Shown: in pieces, positions 44,478 through 53,451 of the stretch | Layout: each line of letters begins with the position of its first letter | Numbering within the stretch: position 1 is the first letter of the stretch | Assembly (NCBI GenBank): GCA_031411235.1 | Contig: JANOAR010000084.1 | Coordinates: forward strand, 1 to 64,000 | Source: JANOAR01 sp031411235 | GTDB taxonomy: Bacteria > Verrucomicrobiota > Verrucomicrobiia > Verrucomicrobiales > Verrucomicrobiaceae | DNA length: 64,000 bases | Direction: 5' to 3' | The notes under the pieces: generated by a model | What the model saw: only the letters and a program-made list of their open reading frames with translations | The model's database searches: none | Told to the model about the DNA's origin: nothing | Position numbers and translations under genes: made by a program

Positions 44478-44954
44478 TCACTTGAAATCTGGCCCACACG
44501 TCCGCCCGCTGGCATTACGATACGTCACGGTGCCGGAGCTGCTTGTGGTCTTTGTCCCCAGCGTGCGGCCCGAGGCATCGCGGTAGGTCAGCACATCACC
44601 TTTGGCATTCGCCGTGGCCGTGGCCACTTTGCGCCCCGAGGCATCGCGCGTGGTGGCTGTGCCCGAGGATGAAGTCGATGTCGTCGCGAGCACCCGCCCG
44701 CTGCTATCGCGATGCGTGGTGGCTCCACTGCTGCTGGTGCTGGACTGCACTTTCACCCGCCCAGAGGCATCGCGCGTCGTGACGCTGCCACCGCTCGACA
44801 CCGTCGAAGTATGCACCACACGGCCCGCCGCATCGCGAGCCGTTTCTTTGCCTTTCGGCAGCGTGATGGTGCTTGCCGCTGTGGGCTTCTTGTCTTCGGC
44901 ACGAAGGCTGGCGATGGTGATAAACAAGAGCAGCGCGACAAAGGGAATCTTCAT
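44478..44954 (-). CDS. Small exported protein of six 21-residue YD/RHS-like repeats
   Basis: 158 aa from the ATG at 44954 with signal peptide IPFVALLLFITIASLRA; an upstream ATG (45056) would overlap the divergent DUF1800 gene. After a short Lys-rich lead, nearly the whole protein is six units with pattern RDASGRxxxxxTxSSSGxxT, 21 residues each (one of 22, the last truncated and ending CGPDFK). The cycle TYRDASGR...T...G..TY resembles YD repeats of RHS/teneurin shells but is much smaller and Ser/Thr-rich, so it may form a short beta structure or surface fibre. Function unknown. The repeat may recombine, since units also match at DNA level. Confidence 0.7.
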   Translation of the reverse strand: MKIPFVALLLFITIASLRAEDKKPTAASTITLPKGKETARDAAGRVVHTSTVSSGGSVTTRDASGRVKVQSSTSSSGATTHRDSSGRVLATTSTSSSGTATTRDASGRKVATATANAKGDVLTYRDASGRTLGTKTTSSSGTVTYRNASGRTCGPDFK

Positions 44955-45054
44955 GTGCCAAGGGTAGCGTGCGCCGTAGCGGTGGAGCAAGTCTTTTGCG
45001 GGTGTGTGCCGGTTTCTGCGCGAAACGAATCGCTCTGAGCTGCGTTCTAGGCCC

Positions 45055-46638
45055 ATGCCTCATTCCCGCCGCCAGCTCTTGCAATCCCTCGCGCTCGGCT
45101 CTGGCGCGGCCCTCTTCACAGGCTGCGAGCAGGCCGTGACCCGCATCACCCAGCAGTTTGGCCAGAGTGTGCCAGCGCAACTCAACCCGCCTGCGAATGC
45201 GGAGATCGACCCCGATTTCCATCTGCTCTCGCGTGCCGCGTATGGCGCGTGGCCGGGTGAACTCGAACGATTGAAAGCGATGGGCCGCGAGGCGTGGATC
45301 GAGGAGCAGCTTGATCCTGAGAGCATCGACGACACGCTCTGCGAGGCCCGTGTGAACTGGTTTGAATCCATCCGCACCAGCATTTCCGATGCCTATGATT
45401 ACCGTAAAGAAGTGCTGCGCGACGAACTCACCCGCCATGCCTTACTGCGGGCGCTGTACTCGCAGCGGCAACTCTTCGAGGTCATGGTGGAGTTCTGGGG
45501 CGACCACCTGAACATCGACTTGGAAAAAGGCGACTGCGTTTACCTGAAGCCCACCGATGACAGCGCGGTCATCCGCCGCCATGCGCTGGGGAACTTCCAT
45601 GACCTCATCCGCGCCTCGGCCACCTCGCCGGCGATGCTCGTCTATCTCGATGGCAAATCGAACAAGGTGCGCAAAAACACCGACGACAAGCCCAATGAAA
45701 ACTACGCCCGCGAGCTGATGGAACTGCACACCCTGGGCGTCCACGGCGGCTATACCCAGGAGGATGTCAGCGAGGCTGCACGCTGCCTGAGCGGCTGGAC
45801 TTTTGAGCCCAAACGCCTGCTCGCCTTGAATGTGGATGAGCCCTTTTTCCGCCCCGAGTGGCATGACGCTGGCGAGAAAGTGGTGCTGGGGATCACCGTC
45901 AGCGCCAAGGCTAAAGACGAAAGTGCTAGCGACCTCGATGCCCTCGTGCGCATCGTTTGCTCGCACCCCAGCACTGCGAAGTTCATCGCCACGAAGTTGT
46001 GCCGTCGTTTCGTCGCCTATGAACCGCCAGCGGAACTCATCGAGCGGGTTGCTGCCGAGTTCAGTCGCACGGCGGGCGCGATCAAACCCATGCTGCGCAT
46101 CATCCTCAACAGCGAGGAATTCGCCAGTGCGCGTGGCACGCTGTTGAAGCGTCCGCTGCGCTACATGGTCACGGCCCTGCGTGCGCTGGGAGCCGACACT
46201 CATGCCCACGCGAATGGCCCGCTCGTCCAGTATCTCGGGCGCATGGGCCACGGTTTCTTCCAGTACCCCACACCCGATGGTTACCCCGATGAAGAAGCCC
46301 CTTGGATGGGCACGCTGATGTGGCGCTGGAACTTCGCCCTGGGGCTCGTCGATGGCAAACTCTACGGCGTCTCCCTGCCCCTGTGGCAGCTAGGCAAAGC
46401 CCTGCAAGCCACGCCCGACAACCTCGCCGCGTGGCCGCGCTGGTTCGAGCATCTGCATGGCCGGGCACCCAGCGAGGCCGAGTATGCCGCCATCGCTCCG
46501 CTCGTCATCGAAACCAGCGAGTCAGCGCCCGAACTGGAGCATCCCAAGCGCCCCCGCAAACCCTCACCAGACCTCGACGCGCAGCACAAAGAACTGCTCG
46601 GCATGTTGCTCGCCAGCCCAGCCTTCCAACGCTGCTAG
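45055..46638 (+). CDS. DUF1800 exported lipoprotein-type protein
   Basis: 527 aa from the ATG at 45055. The N-terminus HSRRQLLQSLALGSGAALFTGCEQ combines a twin-arginine motif with a lipobox (LFTGC), so a Tat-exported lipoprotein is likely. The body is typical DUF1800: HLLSRAAYGAWPGELERLKA, EAWIEEQLDP, MVEFWGDHLNID, NYARELMELHTLGVHGGY and EAARCLSGWTFEP. DUF1800 genes are nearly always followed by a DUF1501 gene, as here (73 bp). The biochemical role is unestablished. The gap to the DUF1501 gene holds an imperfect 14-bp direct repeat (TCATNACTCATAAC-like). Confidence 0.9.
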   Translation: MPHSRRQLLQSLALGSGAALFTGCEQAVTRITQQFGQSVPAQLNPPANAEIDPDFHLLSRAAYGAWPGELERLKAMGREAWIEEQLDPESIDDTLCEARVNWFESIRTSISDAYDYRKEVLRDELTRHALLRALYSQRQLFEVMVEFWGDHLNIDLEKGDCVYLKPTDDSAVIRRHALGNFHDLIRASATSPAMLVYLDGKSNKVRKNTDDKPNENYARELMELHTLGVHGGYTQEDVSEAARCLSGWTFEPKRLLALNVDEPFFRPEWHDAGEKVVLGITVSAKAKDESASDLDALVRIVCSHPSTAKFIATKLCRRFVAYEPPAELIERVAAEFSRTAGAIKPMLRIILNSEEFASARGTLLKRPLRYMVTALRALGADTHAHANGPLVQYLGRMGHGFFQYPTPDGYPDEEAPWMGTLMWRWNFALGLVDGKLYGVSLPLWQLGKALQATPDNLAAWPRWFEHLHGRAPSEAEYAAIAPLVIETSESAPELEHPKRPRKPSPDLDAQHKELLGMLLASPAFQRC

Positions 46639-46711
46639 AAAAGCAAACCCAGGCGACTCACCCCCGATCTTCTGGCATTCATCACTCATAACTCATCATT
46701 CATAACTGGTC

Positions 46712-47935
46712 ATGTCCACCCGCCGCGCCCTCTTCTCCACCCTTGCTGCTGCCTTCGCGCCTCGTGCGGCTGATGCGCCCCAGCATACCCTCGTCTGCGT
46801 GTTCCTGCGCGGCGGTGCCGACACGCTCAATCTAGTCGTGCCCTACGCTGACGATGCCTACTACCACGCGCGGCCCACGCTGGCGATCAAGGCTCCCTCG
46901 CGCAATGGCGTGGATGCCGCCTGTGCGCTGCGCCTCGATGATCGCTATGGCTTCCACCCGGCGCTGGCCCCGCTGGAGCCACTCTTTAAAGAAGGTCGCC
47001 TCGGCATCGTGCAGAGCGTGGGGCTGAAGGACAACACCAGCGGCTCACACTTCGAGTGCCAAGACCAAATGGAGCACGGCGATAGCGCTGAAGGCCGCGC
47101 TGCTGGCGGTGGCTGGCTGGGCCGCTACCTGCGCACGCAAATGAATACTCAAGCCTCCGCGCTCTCCGCCGTGGCCATCGGCACCACACTGCCCGAGAGC
47201 CTGCGCGGAGCCCCCTCGGTCAGCGTTTTGGAGAAGCTGCAAGACATCGCCATCAAGACCCCCACGGGCAAACCCAACGCCGTGGTCGCGGCACTCAGCG
47301 CCCTCTACGGCGGCGATGCGAGCCAGCTTGGCCAGCGCGGTTTGCAGACGCTCGACCTCTTCCAGCGTGTCGCGGCACTCCATGAAACACAGTCCGCGCC
47401 CGCCAACGGTGCCGAGTACCCCAAGGAGCGCTTCGGCGAAGGCCTGCGTGAGATCGCTCGACTCATCCGCGCTCGCGTCGGCCTAGAGGTCGCCTGCATC
47501 GACCTGCCCGGCTGGGACAGCCACTTCGTCCAAGGTAGCGCCACAGGCCAACTCGCAGGCAACGCTAAAATATTAGCCGAAGGCCTCGCTGCGCTCGACA
47601 CCGATCTGCGTGCCGAACGCAGCAGCTACACCGTGCTGGTGATGACTGAATTCGGCAGGCGCGTGTATGAAAACGCCTCGCTCGGCACCGACCACGGGCG
47701 CGGCTTTGCCTGCATGGCCATCGGCGACAACATCCATGGTGGCCAAGTGCATGGCCCGTGGCCCGTCGTCCCCATTAATGAAACCGACCCCGACCCGCGC
47801 GGCCCCGGCGGCGTCGTCATCGAGCACGACATTCGCGATGTCTTCACCGAGGTGCTGCGCGGCGCGATGGGCCTAGCCGATGCCAGCACCATCTTCCCCA
47901 GCTATGAGGCACAACGCGTCGGACTGCTGGGGTGA
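46712..47935 (+). CDS. DUF1501 exported protein, DUF1800 partner
   Basis: 407 aa. The short N-terminus STRRALFSTLAAAFAPRAADA looks like a Tat signal. The core has LVCVFLRGGADTLNLVVPYADD, DDRYGFHPALAPLEPLF, SHFECQDQMEHG, VMTEFGRRVYENASLGTDHGRG and an alkaline-phosphatase-like C-terminus (DIRDVFTEVLRGAMGL). It belongs to the DUF1800-linked DUF1501 branch, distinct from the longer DUF1501 protein at 10124. Probably folded before export and acting with the DUF1800 lipoprotein outside the cytoplasm. Reaction unknown. Confidence 0.9.
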   Translation: MSTRRALFSTLAAAFAPRAADAPQHTLVCVFLRGGADTLNLVVPYADDAYYHARPTLAIKAPSRNGVDAACALRLDDRYGFHPALAPLEPLFKEGRLGIVQSVGLKDNTSGSHFECQDQMEHGDSAEGRAAGGGWLGRYLRTQMNTQASALSAVAIGTTLPESLRGAPSVSVLEKLQDIAIKTPTGKPNAVVAALSALYGGDASQLGQRGLQTLDLFQRVAALHETQSAPANGAEYPKERFGEGLREIARLIRARVGLEVACIDLPGWDSHFVQGSATGQLAGNAKILAEGLAALDTDLRAERSSYTVLVMTEFGRRVYENASLGTDHGRGFACMAIGDNIHGGQVHGPWPVVPINETDPDPRGPGGVVIEHDIRDVFTEVLRGAMGLADASTIFPSYEAQRVGLLG

Positions 47936-47959
47936 ATCCAGCAGTCCAGCGAAAGCGGC

Positions 47960-48976
47960 TTAGTTCTTCGCTGCCTTGAGCTTCTCCAGCAGGTAGTCCC
48001 TCGACGACGCATGGGGCGAGTCGGGAGCCATCGGATAATTCAGCTCGCAGGCCACGCCCACAGCCTTCAGCCGCTCTTGCAGCTTCACGCCGAAATTCGA
48101 CGTGTGCGTGGGATCCTTCTGCGGCTGGCCCAGCGCAGGGGGCACCGAGTAGTGCATGTAGATCGGCGGATCGTCACTCGTGACGAGCGCATACGGCGAG
48201 TACTCCGCGATCCACGGCAGGATCGTATCGCGCTTCGCCAGGAATTCATCGAACTGCGTCGTCTTCTTCACAGCGTTAGCAGCGAAACCAAAAGCGTGGC
48301 CACCGTAGGTGCTGTTCGGCGTCCACTCCTTCATCTGCGCGGGATCCAGCGTGGTCTGCGCACCATCCACGGCAGCGCACCACAGGCGGGTCGATTCATG
48401 GGCAATGGGGTCGCTGCTTTTTGCATCCGCCATGTCATCATGGAAGGCCAGCCACAGGCTGGAACAAGCGCCCGCAGAACCACCCGAGGCACCAATGCGA
48501 GCCTTGTCGATGTTCCACTCAGCCGCCTTACTGCGCACGAATTGCAGTGCCCGCGCCGCATCGCCCAGCGGGCCTTTGACCGGTGGCACCACTTTGTCCG
48601 CCGTGGCTTCGGGGATGAAGCGATACTCCACCGACACCACCGAGATACCCGCCTTCAAAAAGGTATCCAAAAACCCCGCAGCCCCCGTGCGATCGCCGCC
48701 CATCCAGCCACCGCCATGGATGTAAAACAGCAGTGGCGTAGGCTTGTCGGAAGCCGCCTTCCAAAAGTGGATCACCTGCTTCTTGTGTGGGCCATAGGCC
48801 ACATCGGCGAGCGTGGGCTGCACCGAGTAGGTCACAGGCTTCTTCACGGCGGGTGCCGCAGCCTTGGCGGGCGCAGCGGGTTTAGCAGGCTTGCCAGGAG
48901 CGGCAGTTTGGGCAAAGGCTGGCGACAAAGATGTCGCGGCGATGCAAAGCAGAGAGCTGAGATGTTTGATGATCAT
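47960..48976 (-). CDS. Exported alpha/beta hydrolase (carboxylesterase / BD-FAE-like)
   Basis: 338 aa from the ATG at 48976, which starts a signal peptide (LSSLLCIAATSLSPAFA) followed by an Ala/Pro/Lys linker. A frame to 49063 exists but places the signal internally. The hydrolase has the oxyanion motif LFYIHGGGWMGGD, the nucleophile elbow GASGGSAGA with its Ser, and near the end DSPHASSRDYL, likely holding the catalytic His. The HGGGW type fits the hormone-sensitive-lipase or feruloyl-esterase-like branch, so it may deacetylate or de-esterify plant-type glycans. Convergent with the DUF1501 gene; single gene. Confidence 0.87.
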   Translation of the reverse strand: MIIKHLSSLLCIAATSLSPAFAQTAAPGKPAKPAAPAKAAAPAVKKPVTYSVQPTLADVAYGPHKKQVIHFWKAASDKPTPLLFYIHGGGWMGGDRTGAAGFLDTFLKAGISVVSVEYRFIPEATADKVVPPVKGPLGDAARALQFVRSKAAEWNIDKARIGASGGSAGACSSLWLAFHDDMADAKSSDPIAHESTRLWCAAVDGAQTTLDPAQMKEWTPNSTYGGHAFGFAANAVKKTTQFDEFLAKRDTILPWIAEYSPYALVTSDDPPIYMHYSVPPALGQPQKDPTHTSNFGVKLQERLKAVGVACELNYPMAPDSPHASSRDYLLEKLKAAKN

Positions 48977-49092
48977 GGAGCCTTCCCAAACGCCGTTCGC
49001 TCCAGGCCTTATCTCGCGAATCGAGTGCTGGGCGATTTTCCTCGCCATCGCTCGCACCACCATCCGGCCTATGCCATGCTCGCCGCAACAAC

Positions 49093-50244
49093 ATGGGCCA
49101 CGCAGCAGAAGTCATCATCATCGGCGGAGGCATTGCGGGCTTAGCCGTGGCCATTGGGCTACGGCAGCGCGGAGTTGCCGCACTAGTGCTGGAACAGGCT
49201 CCCGAACTGCGAGAGATCGGCGCAGGCCTATTGCTCGCGCCTAATGCCTGTGCGGTGCTGGAGCTGCTGGGAGCCTTGCCAGCGTTGCTCGATGGCCGCT
49301 CGGTCAACGTGAGGCGCTGGGAGTTGGGCAATGCCGAAGGCAAGCTGCTGTCTGCCCTCACCATCCCTCGCCCCGGCGAGAAAAGTATCAGCACGAGGCG
49401 CAGTGATCTGCAAGTGGCGCTCAGGGAACAACTGCCGAGCGATGCGGTGCAACTCGGTTGCGCCGTGACCGATGCCGAACTCACCGACCACGGTGTGCGG
49501 CTCACGATTACCGAGGGACGGAAAATTTCAGCGAGCCAAGTCATCGTTGCCGACGGTGCCCACTCAGCCGTCCGCTCAGCGCTGTGGCCTGGGCGTGAGC
49601 CGCGCTACTGCGGCTATGTCGGCTGGCGTGGCCTTGTGGATAGGGTGCCCGCAGGCTGGGAGAATGAGCGCGTGACCGAGCGCTGGGGGCGCGGCAGACG
49701 CTTCGGTATTGCCCCTGTCGGCGGCAGTCGTACCTACTGGTATGCGAGTGCGAATGTGCCCGAGGCGCAGTGCCGTGAGCGGGTGTCGATAGCACAATTG
49801 CAGCGCGATTTTGCTAATTGGCATGATCCGGTGGCAGAGATTTTAGCAGCCACTCCCGATCATGCATTGCTGCAACATCCCATCTCGGATCGTCGTCCGA
49901 GCTGGCATTGGCAACGCGAGGAAAAGGCCGTGCTGCTAGGCGATGCCGCGCATCCGCTGACGCCGAACCTCGGCCAAGGTGCGTCGATGGCGCTGGAGGA
50001 TGCGTGGGAACTGGCGGCGCACTGGGGACAGCCTGATGCGATGGCCAACTTCGAGCGAAAGCGAAGGCTGCGTTTGCTACGATTGTGGGCCGTGTCGCGA
50101 TGGTTCGGCTTCATGATCCAGTGGGAAAATCCAGCGCTGTGCTGGCTGCGAGATACGCAGATGCTGCTGCAACCCGATGCCCTAGCGACGACGACGATGC
50201 GCGGATTGCTGAGGTTCAAACCCACGGAGATGCCGACGCCATGA
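49093..50244 (+). CDS. FAD-dependent monooxygenase (group A, UbiH/zeaxanthin-epoxidase-like)
   Basis: 383 aa. The FAD dinucleotide fold starts at residue 7, VIIIGGGIAGLAVAIGLRQRG (GxGxxG); VIVADGAHSAVRSALW is the DG motif; and GDAAHPLTPNLGQGASMALED is the second FAD motif (GD). Central YVGWRGLVDRVPAGW and FGIAPVGGSRTYWYA resemble zeaxanthin-epoxidase, urate- and salicylate-hydroxylase relatives. It hydroxylates or epoxidises a small or isoprenoid substrate using NAD(P)H and O2. Its stop overlaps the start of the next gene (ATGA at 50241-50244), so it is the first gene of a three-gene coupled operon. A carotenoid or quinone substrate is an inference from the neighbours. Confidence 0.87.
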   Translation: MGHAAEVIIIGGGIAGLAVAIGLRQRGVAALVLEQAPELREIGAGLLLAPNACAVLELLGALPALLDGRSVNVRRWELGNAEGKLLSALTIPRPGEKSISTRRSDLQVALREQLPSDAVQLGCAVTDAELTDHGVRLTITEGRKISASQVIVADGAHSAVRSALWPGREPRYCGYVGWRGLVDRVPAGWENERVTERWGRGRRFGIAPVGGSRTYWYASANVPEAQCRERVSIAQLQRDFANWHDPVAEILAATPDHALLQHPISDRRPSWHWQREEKAVLLGDAAHPLTPNLGQGASMALEDAWELAAHWGQPDAMANFERKRRLRLLRLWAVSRWFGFMIQWENPALCWLRDTQMLLQPDALATTTMRGLLRFKPTEMPTP

Positions 50245-51026
50245 GCAAGCCTTCGCTTGAATCGCTGGGCACGGATTTGCTGCGAACGACTGTGTGGGAG
50301 CGCCTGCGCTGCCTCTTGCTGCCATTCATGACATGCGTGTGCTTCTTCGCAGCAGGTGCGCGTGGTTGGTGGATCGTGGCTTTGGCTTGTGCGGTGGCGC
50401 AGAGTTTCTTCACCTATGCCTCGGTATCGCACGATCTGGTGCATCGCACACTGCGGCTGCCGCACTGGCTCAATGAATGGCTGCTCTGCCTCATCGAAGT
50501 TCTGTCATTTCGCTCGGGCCATGCCTTCCGAGCATCGCATTTGCACCATCACCAGCGCTTCCCCCACGAAGATGATTTGGAAGGCGCAGCGGCGCGCCTG
50601 ACGTGGTACGGCGCACTGCTCGATGGGCTGACGGCCCAGTGGCGAATGTGGCGCTGGGCACTGCGACACAGCTCAGGCAATAGTCGCCGCTGGATCGTGG
50701 GCGAGGGGATCGGCGTGCTGCTGTGGGCCGCGCTCTGCGTGATGTCATCCGTCGGTCTCGCCTACCTCGTCGTGACCATCGCCGGGAGCTGGGTGTATCC
50801 CTTGATGACGAGCTACATGCCGCACGATGCCAGCGCTACGGATCCGCTGCGGCAGACGAGGCTGTATCGAGGCCATCTGGTGGCTTGGCTGGCCTGGCAG
50901 CACCTCTATCATCTGGAGCACCATCTTTACCCCCAGGTGCCGCATCAACGCTGGCCAGAATTGGCACGTCGGCTCGATCCATACTTTGCGCAGCAGGGCA
51001 TCGTGCCCATCATTCTTTGGCGATGA
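50241..51026 (+). CDS. Fatty-acid-desaturase/carotenoid-hydroxylase-type di-iron membrane enzyme
   Basis: 261 aa from the ATG at 50241 (overlapping the monooxygenase stop). Hydrophobic segments (LLLPFMTCVCFFAAGARGWW, GVLLWAALCVMSSVGLAYL) alternate with three His boxes: SHDLVHR, RASHLHHHQRF and HLYHLEHHLYPQVPHQRW. This is the signature of integral-membrane non-haem di-iron desaturases/hydroxylases. It is shorter than most acyl desaturases and nearer in size to carotenoid hydroxylase/ketolase proteins. It acts on lipid or carotenoid chains in the inner membrane. Its stop overlaps the next gene (ATGA). The exact substrate is not readable from sequence. Confidence 0.85.
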   Translation: MSKPSLESLGTDLLRTTVWERLRCLLLPFMTCVCFFAAGARGWWIVALACAVAQSFFTYASVSHDLVHRTLRLPHWLNEWLLCLIEVLSFRSGHAFRASHLHHHQRFPHEDDLEGAAARLTWYGALLDGLTAQWRMWRWALRHSSGNSRRWIVGEGIGVLLWAALCVMSSVGLAYLVVTIAGSWVYPLMTSYMPHDASATDPLRQTRLYRGHLVAWLAWQHLYHLEHHLYPQVPHQRWPELARRLDPYFAQQGIVPIILWR

Positions 51027-51997
51027 ATTCACGCGACTCCAAATCCTTCTTTGCAGCAGTCATCGGCGATGGGCGATCTTTGATTTTACTCACCGCCATC
51101 GCGCTCGCCTTCTCGGGTGGCGGAGCGCTGTTTCTCTCCGCCACGGGCCATTTTTTGCCCCACGATGTGGCCTTCCTCGGCATGGAACCTGCCGCGCTGT
51201 GTGGGCTCAATCAGTGCCGCATCGTGCATTTCATGATCCACGACCGAGCGTCCTTCGGTGGCGTGCTGCTGGCCATTTCGGTGCTGTATGTATGGCTCGC
51301 ACTCTTCCCTCTACGCGAAGGCGAGAGCTGGGCGTGGTGGACGTTGGTGCTGACGAATGTCACAGGCTTCGGCAGTTTCCTGGCCTACCTCGGCTACGGC
51401 TATCTGGATGGCTGGCACGCCTGGGCTACCGTGCTGCTGCTGCCCGTGACGGGCGCAGGCCTATGGCTCACGCGAAGGCTGTGCGTGCGCCCCTTCAACT
51501 GGGCTCCAGGTTGGCAGCCCGCAGGCTGGGCATCGCGAGCAAGCCTGTTGTCTGGCGCGACATGGACATCGAGGGAAGCCTGGGGACGGCTGCTCTGGCT
51601 GAGCTGGGGAGCTGGCCTGGCGGGAGCAGGCACCACCATTTTAGCCGTCGGTATGACGCATGTCTTCGTGCCCAGCGACCTCGCTTTCATTGGCTACACG
51701 CTGGAGCAACTTCATGCTATCAATCCACGCCTAGTGCCTCTCATTGCGCATGATCGCGCTGGCTTCGGCGGTGGCGTGTTCACCACTGGCCTGCTAATTC
51801 TTTGCGTGGTGTGGAAGGCACAGCCCTCGCGGCATGTCTGGCAAGCCCTCACATTGGCGGGCCTCATCGGCTTCACCAGTGCTATCGGCGTGCATTACCC
51901 CATCGGCTATCTGGATGTGTCACACTTGGTGCCAGCCTGGGCTGGTGCATTGTGCTTTGGCACTGGAGCCTGGTTGTTGTGGCGGCGGTATCGGTAA
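51023..51997 (+). CDS. Polytopic membrane protein of two similar halves, family not recognised
   Basis: 324 aa from the ATG at 51023, which overlaps the desaturase stop. About eight or more hydrophobic helices are predicted. The halves match at an offset of about 170 residues: HDVAFLGM (47-54) with SDLAFIGY (218-225); IHDRASFGG (72-80) with AHDRAGFGG (242-250); GYLD (126-129) with GYLD (295-298); and the run before each is Gly/Ala-rich (ALAFSGGGALFLSA; GAGLAGAGTTILAVG). It therefore arose by duplication of a four-helix unit. The HDRAxFGG motif may be functional (His, Asp and Arg in or near the membrane). It is coupled to a monooxygenase and a desaturase, so a role with their substrate or as a partner is possible. 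I do not know the family. Confidence 0.8.
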   Translation: MNSRDSKSFFAAVIGDGRSLILLTAIALAFSGGGALFLSATGHFLPHDVAFLGMEPAALCGLNQCRIVHFMIHDRASFGGVLLAISVLYVWLALFPLREGESWAWWTLVLTNVTGFGSFLAYLGYGYLDGWHAWATVLLLPVTGAGLWLTRRLCVRPFNWAPGWQPAGWASRASLLSGATWTSREAWGRLLWLSWGAGLAGAGTTILAVGMTHVFVPSDLAFIGYTLEQLHAINPRLVPLIAHDRAGFGGGVFTTGLLILCVVWKAQPSRHVWQALTLAGLIGFTSAIGVHYPIGYLDVSHLVPAWAGALCFGTGAWLLWRRYR

Positions 51998-52026
51998 TAA
52001 CGACCTGAGCGTGGCTGAATACCCAG

Positions 52027-52911
52027 CTAGCGCTGGCTGGCAGGAAACGCGCTGGCGTCATCGCGTTGCAACTGTTCGCGTTGGAGCATCATCTTGGCTT
52101 TTGCCTCATCTTCCTCAAACACCGCGAGGCCGATGACGCCGACGTTGCGTGCTTGGCCACTTTGGGCGGCTTTGGAATCGGCAACGCCGCCGAAGAGAAA
52201 TTGTCTGGAGCGGCTGTCGTTGACCCGGTAGCCGTCGATGACGATGGACTTGTGCGCATCCACCACAAAACCCCGCTGCGCATAACCTGCGGTTTGTCCA
52301 GTGAGCGTGTTGATACCGTCCACACTCACAAGCACCTCCAAACGTTTGGCCGTTCTGTTGTCCAAACGCACGCTGTATGGTCGCCCCGCTTCACCCACGA
52401 CGATACGCTTCCCTTTTGCCTCCAGGTGGGGGAAGGCACTGCCGCTGAGATTGACCAAGCCCGTGCTCAAACGCTCACCTGCCGCCTTGAAGAGCCCGCC
52501 ATGTTTGCTGCCACCGGCGAGGAGGTCGGCCATCGCCTTGGCCCCAGGCTCATCGTTGTATTGAAAGGAGTCCACTGCGGTAGGCACCCCAGACTGCCGG
52601 TAGAACTGCGTGGGATTCATGCGCGAATATTTGCTGTAGCCAGCCGAGGTGCCCAGTCCTGGGCGGTCGAGCAGTGCTCTGGAAACGTGGGGTTGGGATG
52701 CCGCACCTGCGCTGGCAACCATACCAAGGCGCGCCCCGAGCAGTGCGCCCATTATTGCACCACTCGCGGCCCCCTCAGAGCGGGTGGTACTGGAGGCAAC
52801 ATTGAGTTGGGAGGACTCAGGGCTGGTGCAAGAAGACAAGCCGAGGGGCAAGGTAACCGCACCCAGAAGCAAGAGCGCACAATGACGGAAGATGGATTGG
52901 TTCGCGGACAT
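52027..52911 (-). CDS. Lipoprotein with Gly/Ala-rich segment, unknown function
   Basis: 294 aa. The N-terminus LLLLGAVTLPLGLSSCTS is a lipoprotein signal with lipobox GLSSC. Next comes a segment GAASGAIMGALLGARLGMV resembling a glycine zipper, then a soluble region with beta-rich patches (RIVVGEAGRPYSVRLDNRT, KRLEVLVSVDGINTL, RGFVVDAHKSIVIDGYRV). The end is charged and helical (EDEAKAKMMLQREQLQRDD). I do not recognise the family; outer-membrane or periplasmic location is inferred. Convergent with the membrane-protein operon. Upstream is the 53010-53338 inverted repeat. Confidence 0.75.
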   Translation of the reverse strand: MSANQSIFRHCALLLLGAVTLPLGLSSCTSPESSQLNVASSTTRSEGAASGAIMGALLGARLGMVASAGAASQPHVSRALLDRPGLGTSAGYSKYSRMNPTQFYRQSGVPTAVDSFQYNDEPGAKAMADLLAGGSKHGGLFKAAGERLSTGLVNLSGSAFPHLEAKGKRIVVGEAGRPYSVRLDNRTAKRLEVLVSVDGINTLTGQTAGYAQRGFVVDAHKSIVIDGYRVNDSRSRQFLFGGVADSKAAQSGQARNVGVIGLAVFEEDEAKAKMMLQREQLQRDDASAFPASQR

Positions 52912-53451
52912 GGATGGGTTTTATCCGCGAGCCGCAACGAAGGCAAGTTGCGCCTGCAAAATGTTAACTCTAATGTTTTATAAGCTCGAGCGGATGGGCC
53001 AAGGCATGGGCCTTCTACACCGAAGGTGTTGCGGAATTAAGCCCAGGGTTGCCCTGGCGAGCCTCGGCGAGCTGGGGCTACCCTGGGTACGGCGCAAAAC
53101 AAAAGTGCGCGAACCCAAGAGACGTCTGGGTCTGGCGCTCACCAGAAGCGCCCTCGGCTAGCAGCGCCAGCCGCAGGCATCGCTCGGGGTGCGGCGCATC
53201 TGGGTACCACGGATGCTGGCGATGTCGTGGGTTCGCGCGTCTCGCCTTCGCAGCGTACCCAGGGTAGCCTGCAACTCGTTAAGGCTCGTCTCCGGCAACC
53301 CTGGGCTTAAAGCCACAACACCGTTGGTGTTGGGAGGCCGATACGATCACAGGTTTCGCAAAGTATAAGCGACACACTGCCGAATGGGTCAGCGCCACAC
53401 GGTGGGGATTAACCCCATACCCATCCTCCGGAATGCGAGCGAGGCTCAACC
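52912..53451. other. 540-bp intergenic region dominated by an inverted repeat
   Basis: No gene is supported. Short open frames here (for example 53049-53267 plus, 53279-53473 minus) merely cross the repeat arms and have Trp/Arg/Cys-rich translations unlike real proteins. The region separates the lipoprotein gene from the metal-resistance island. Confidence 0.6.
53010..53338. repeat. Large imperfect inverted repeat at the metal-island edge
   Basis: The left arm (about 53010-53091) and right arm (about 53253-53338) are near reverse complements over roughly 80 bp. Exact shared blocks include TTAAGCCCAGGGTTGCC (left 53038-53054; complement in the right arm at 53293-53309) and GGCTACCCTGGGTACG (left 53076-53091; right 53253-53268). 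Inside the loop, GCGCGAACCCA and TGGGTTCGCGC form a further pair. The whole can fold as one long hairpin centred near 53174. It looks like a non-coding dispersed element of PVC genomes; no transposase is present. Confidence 0.75.
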
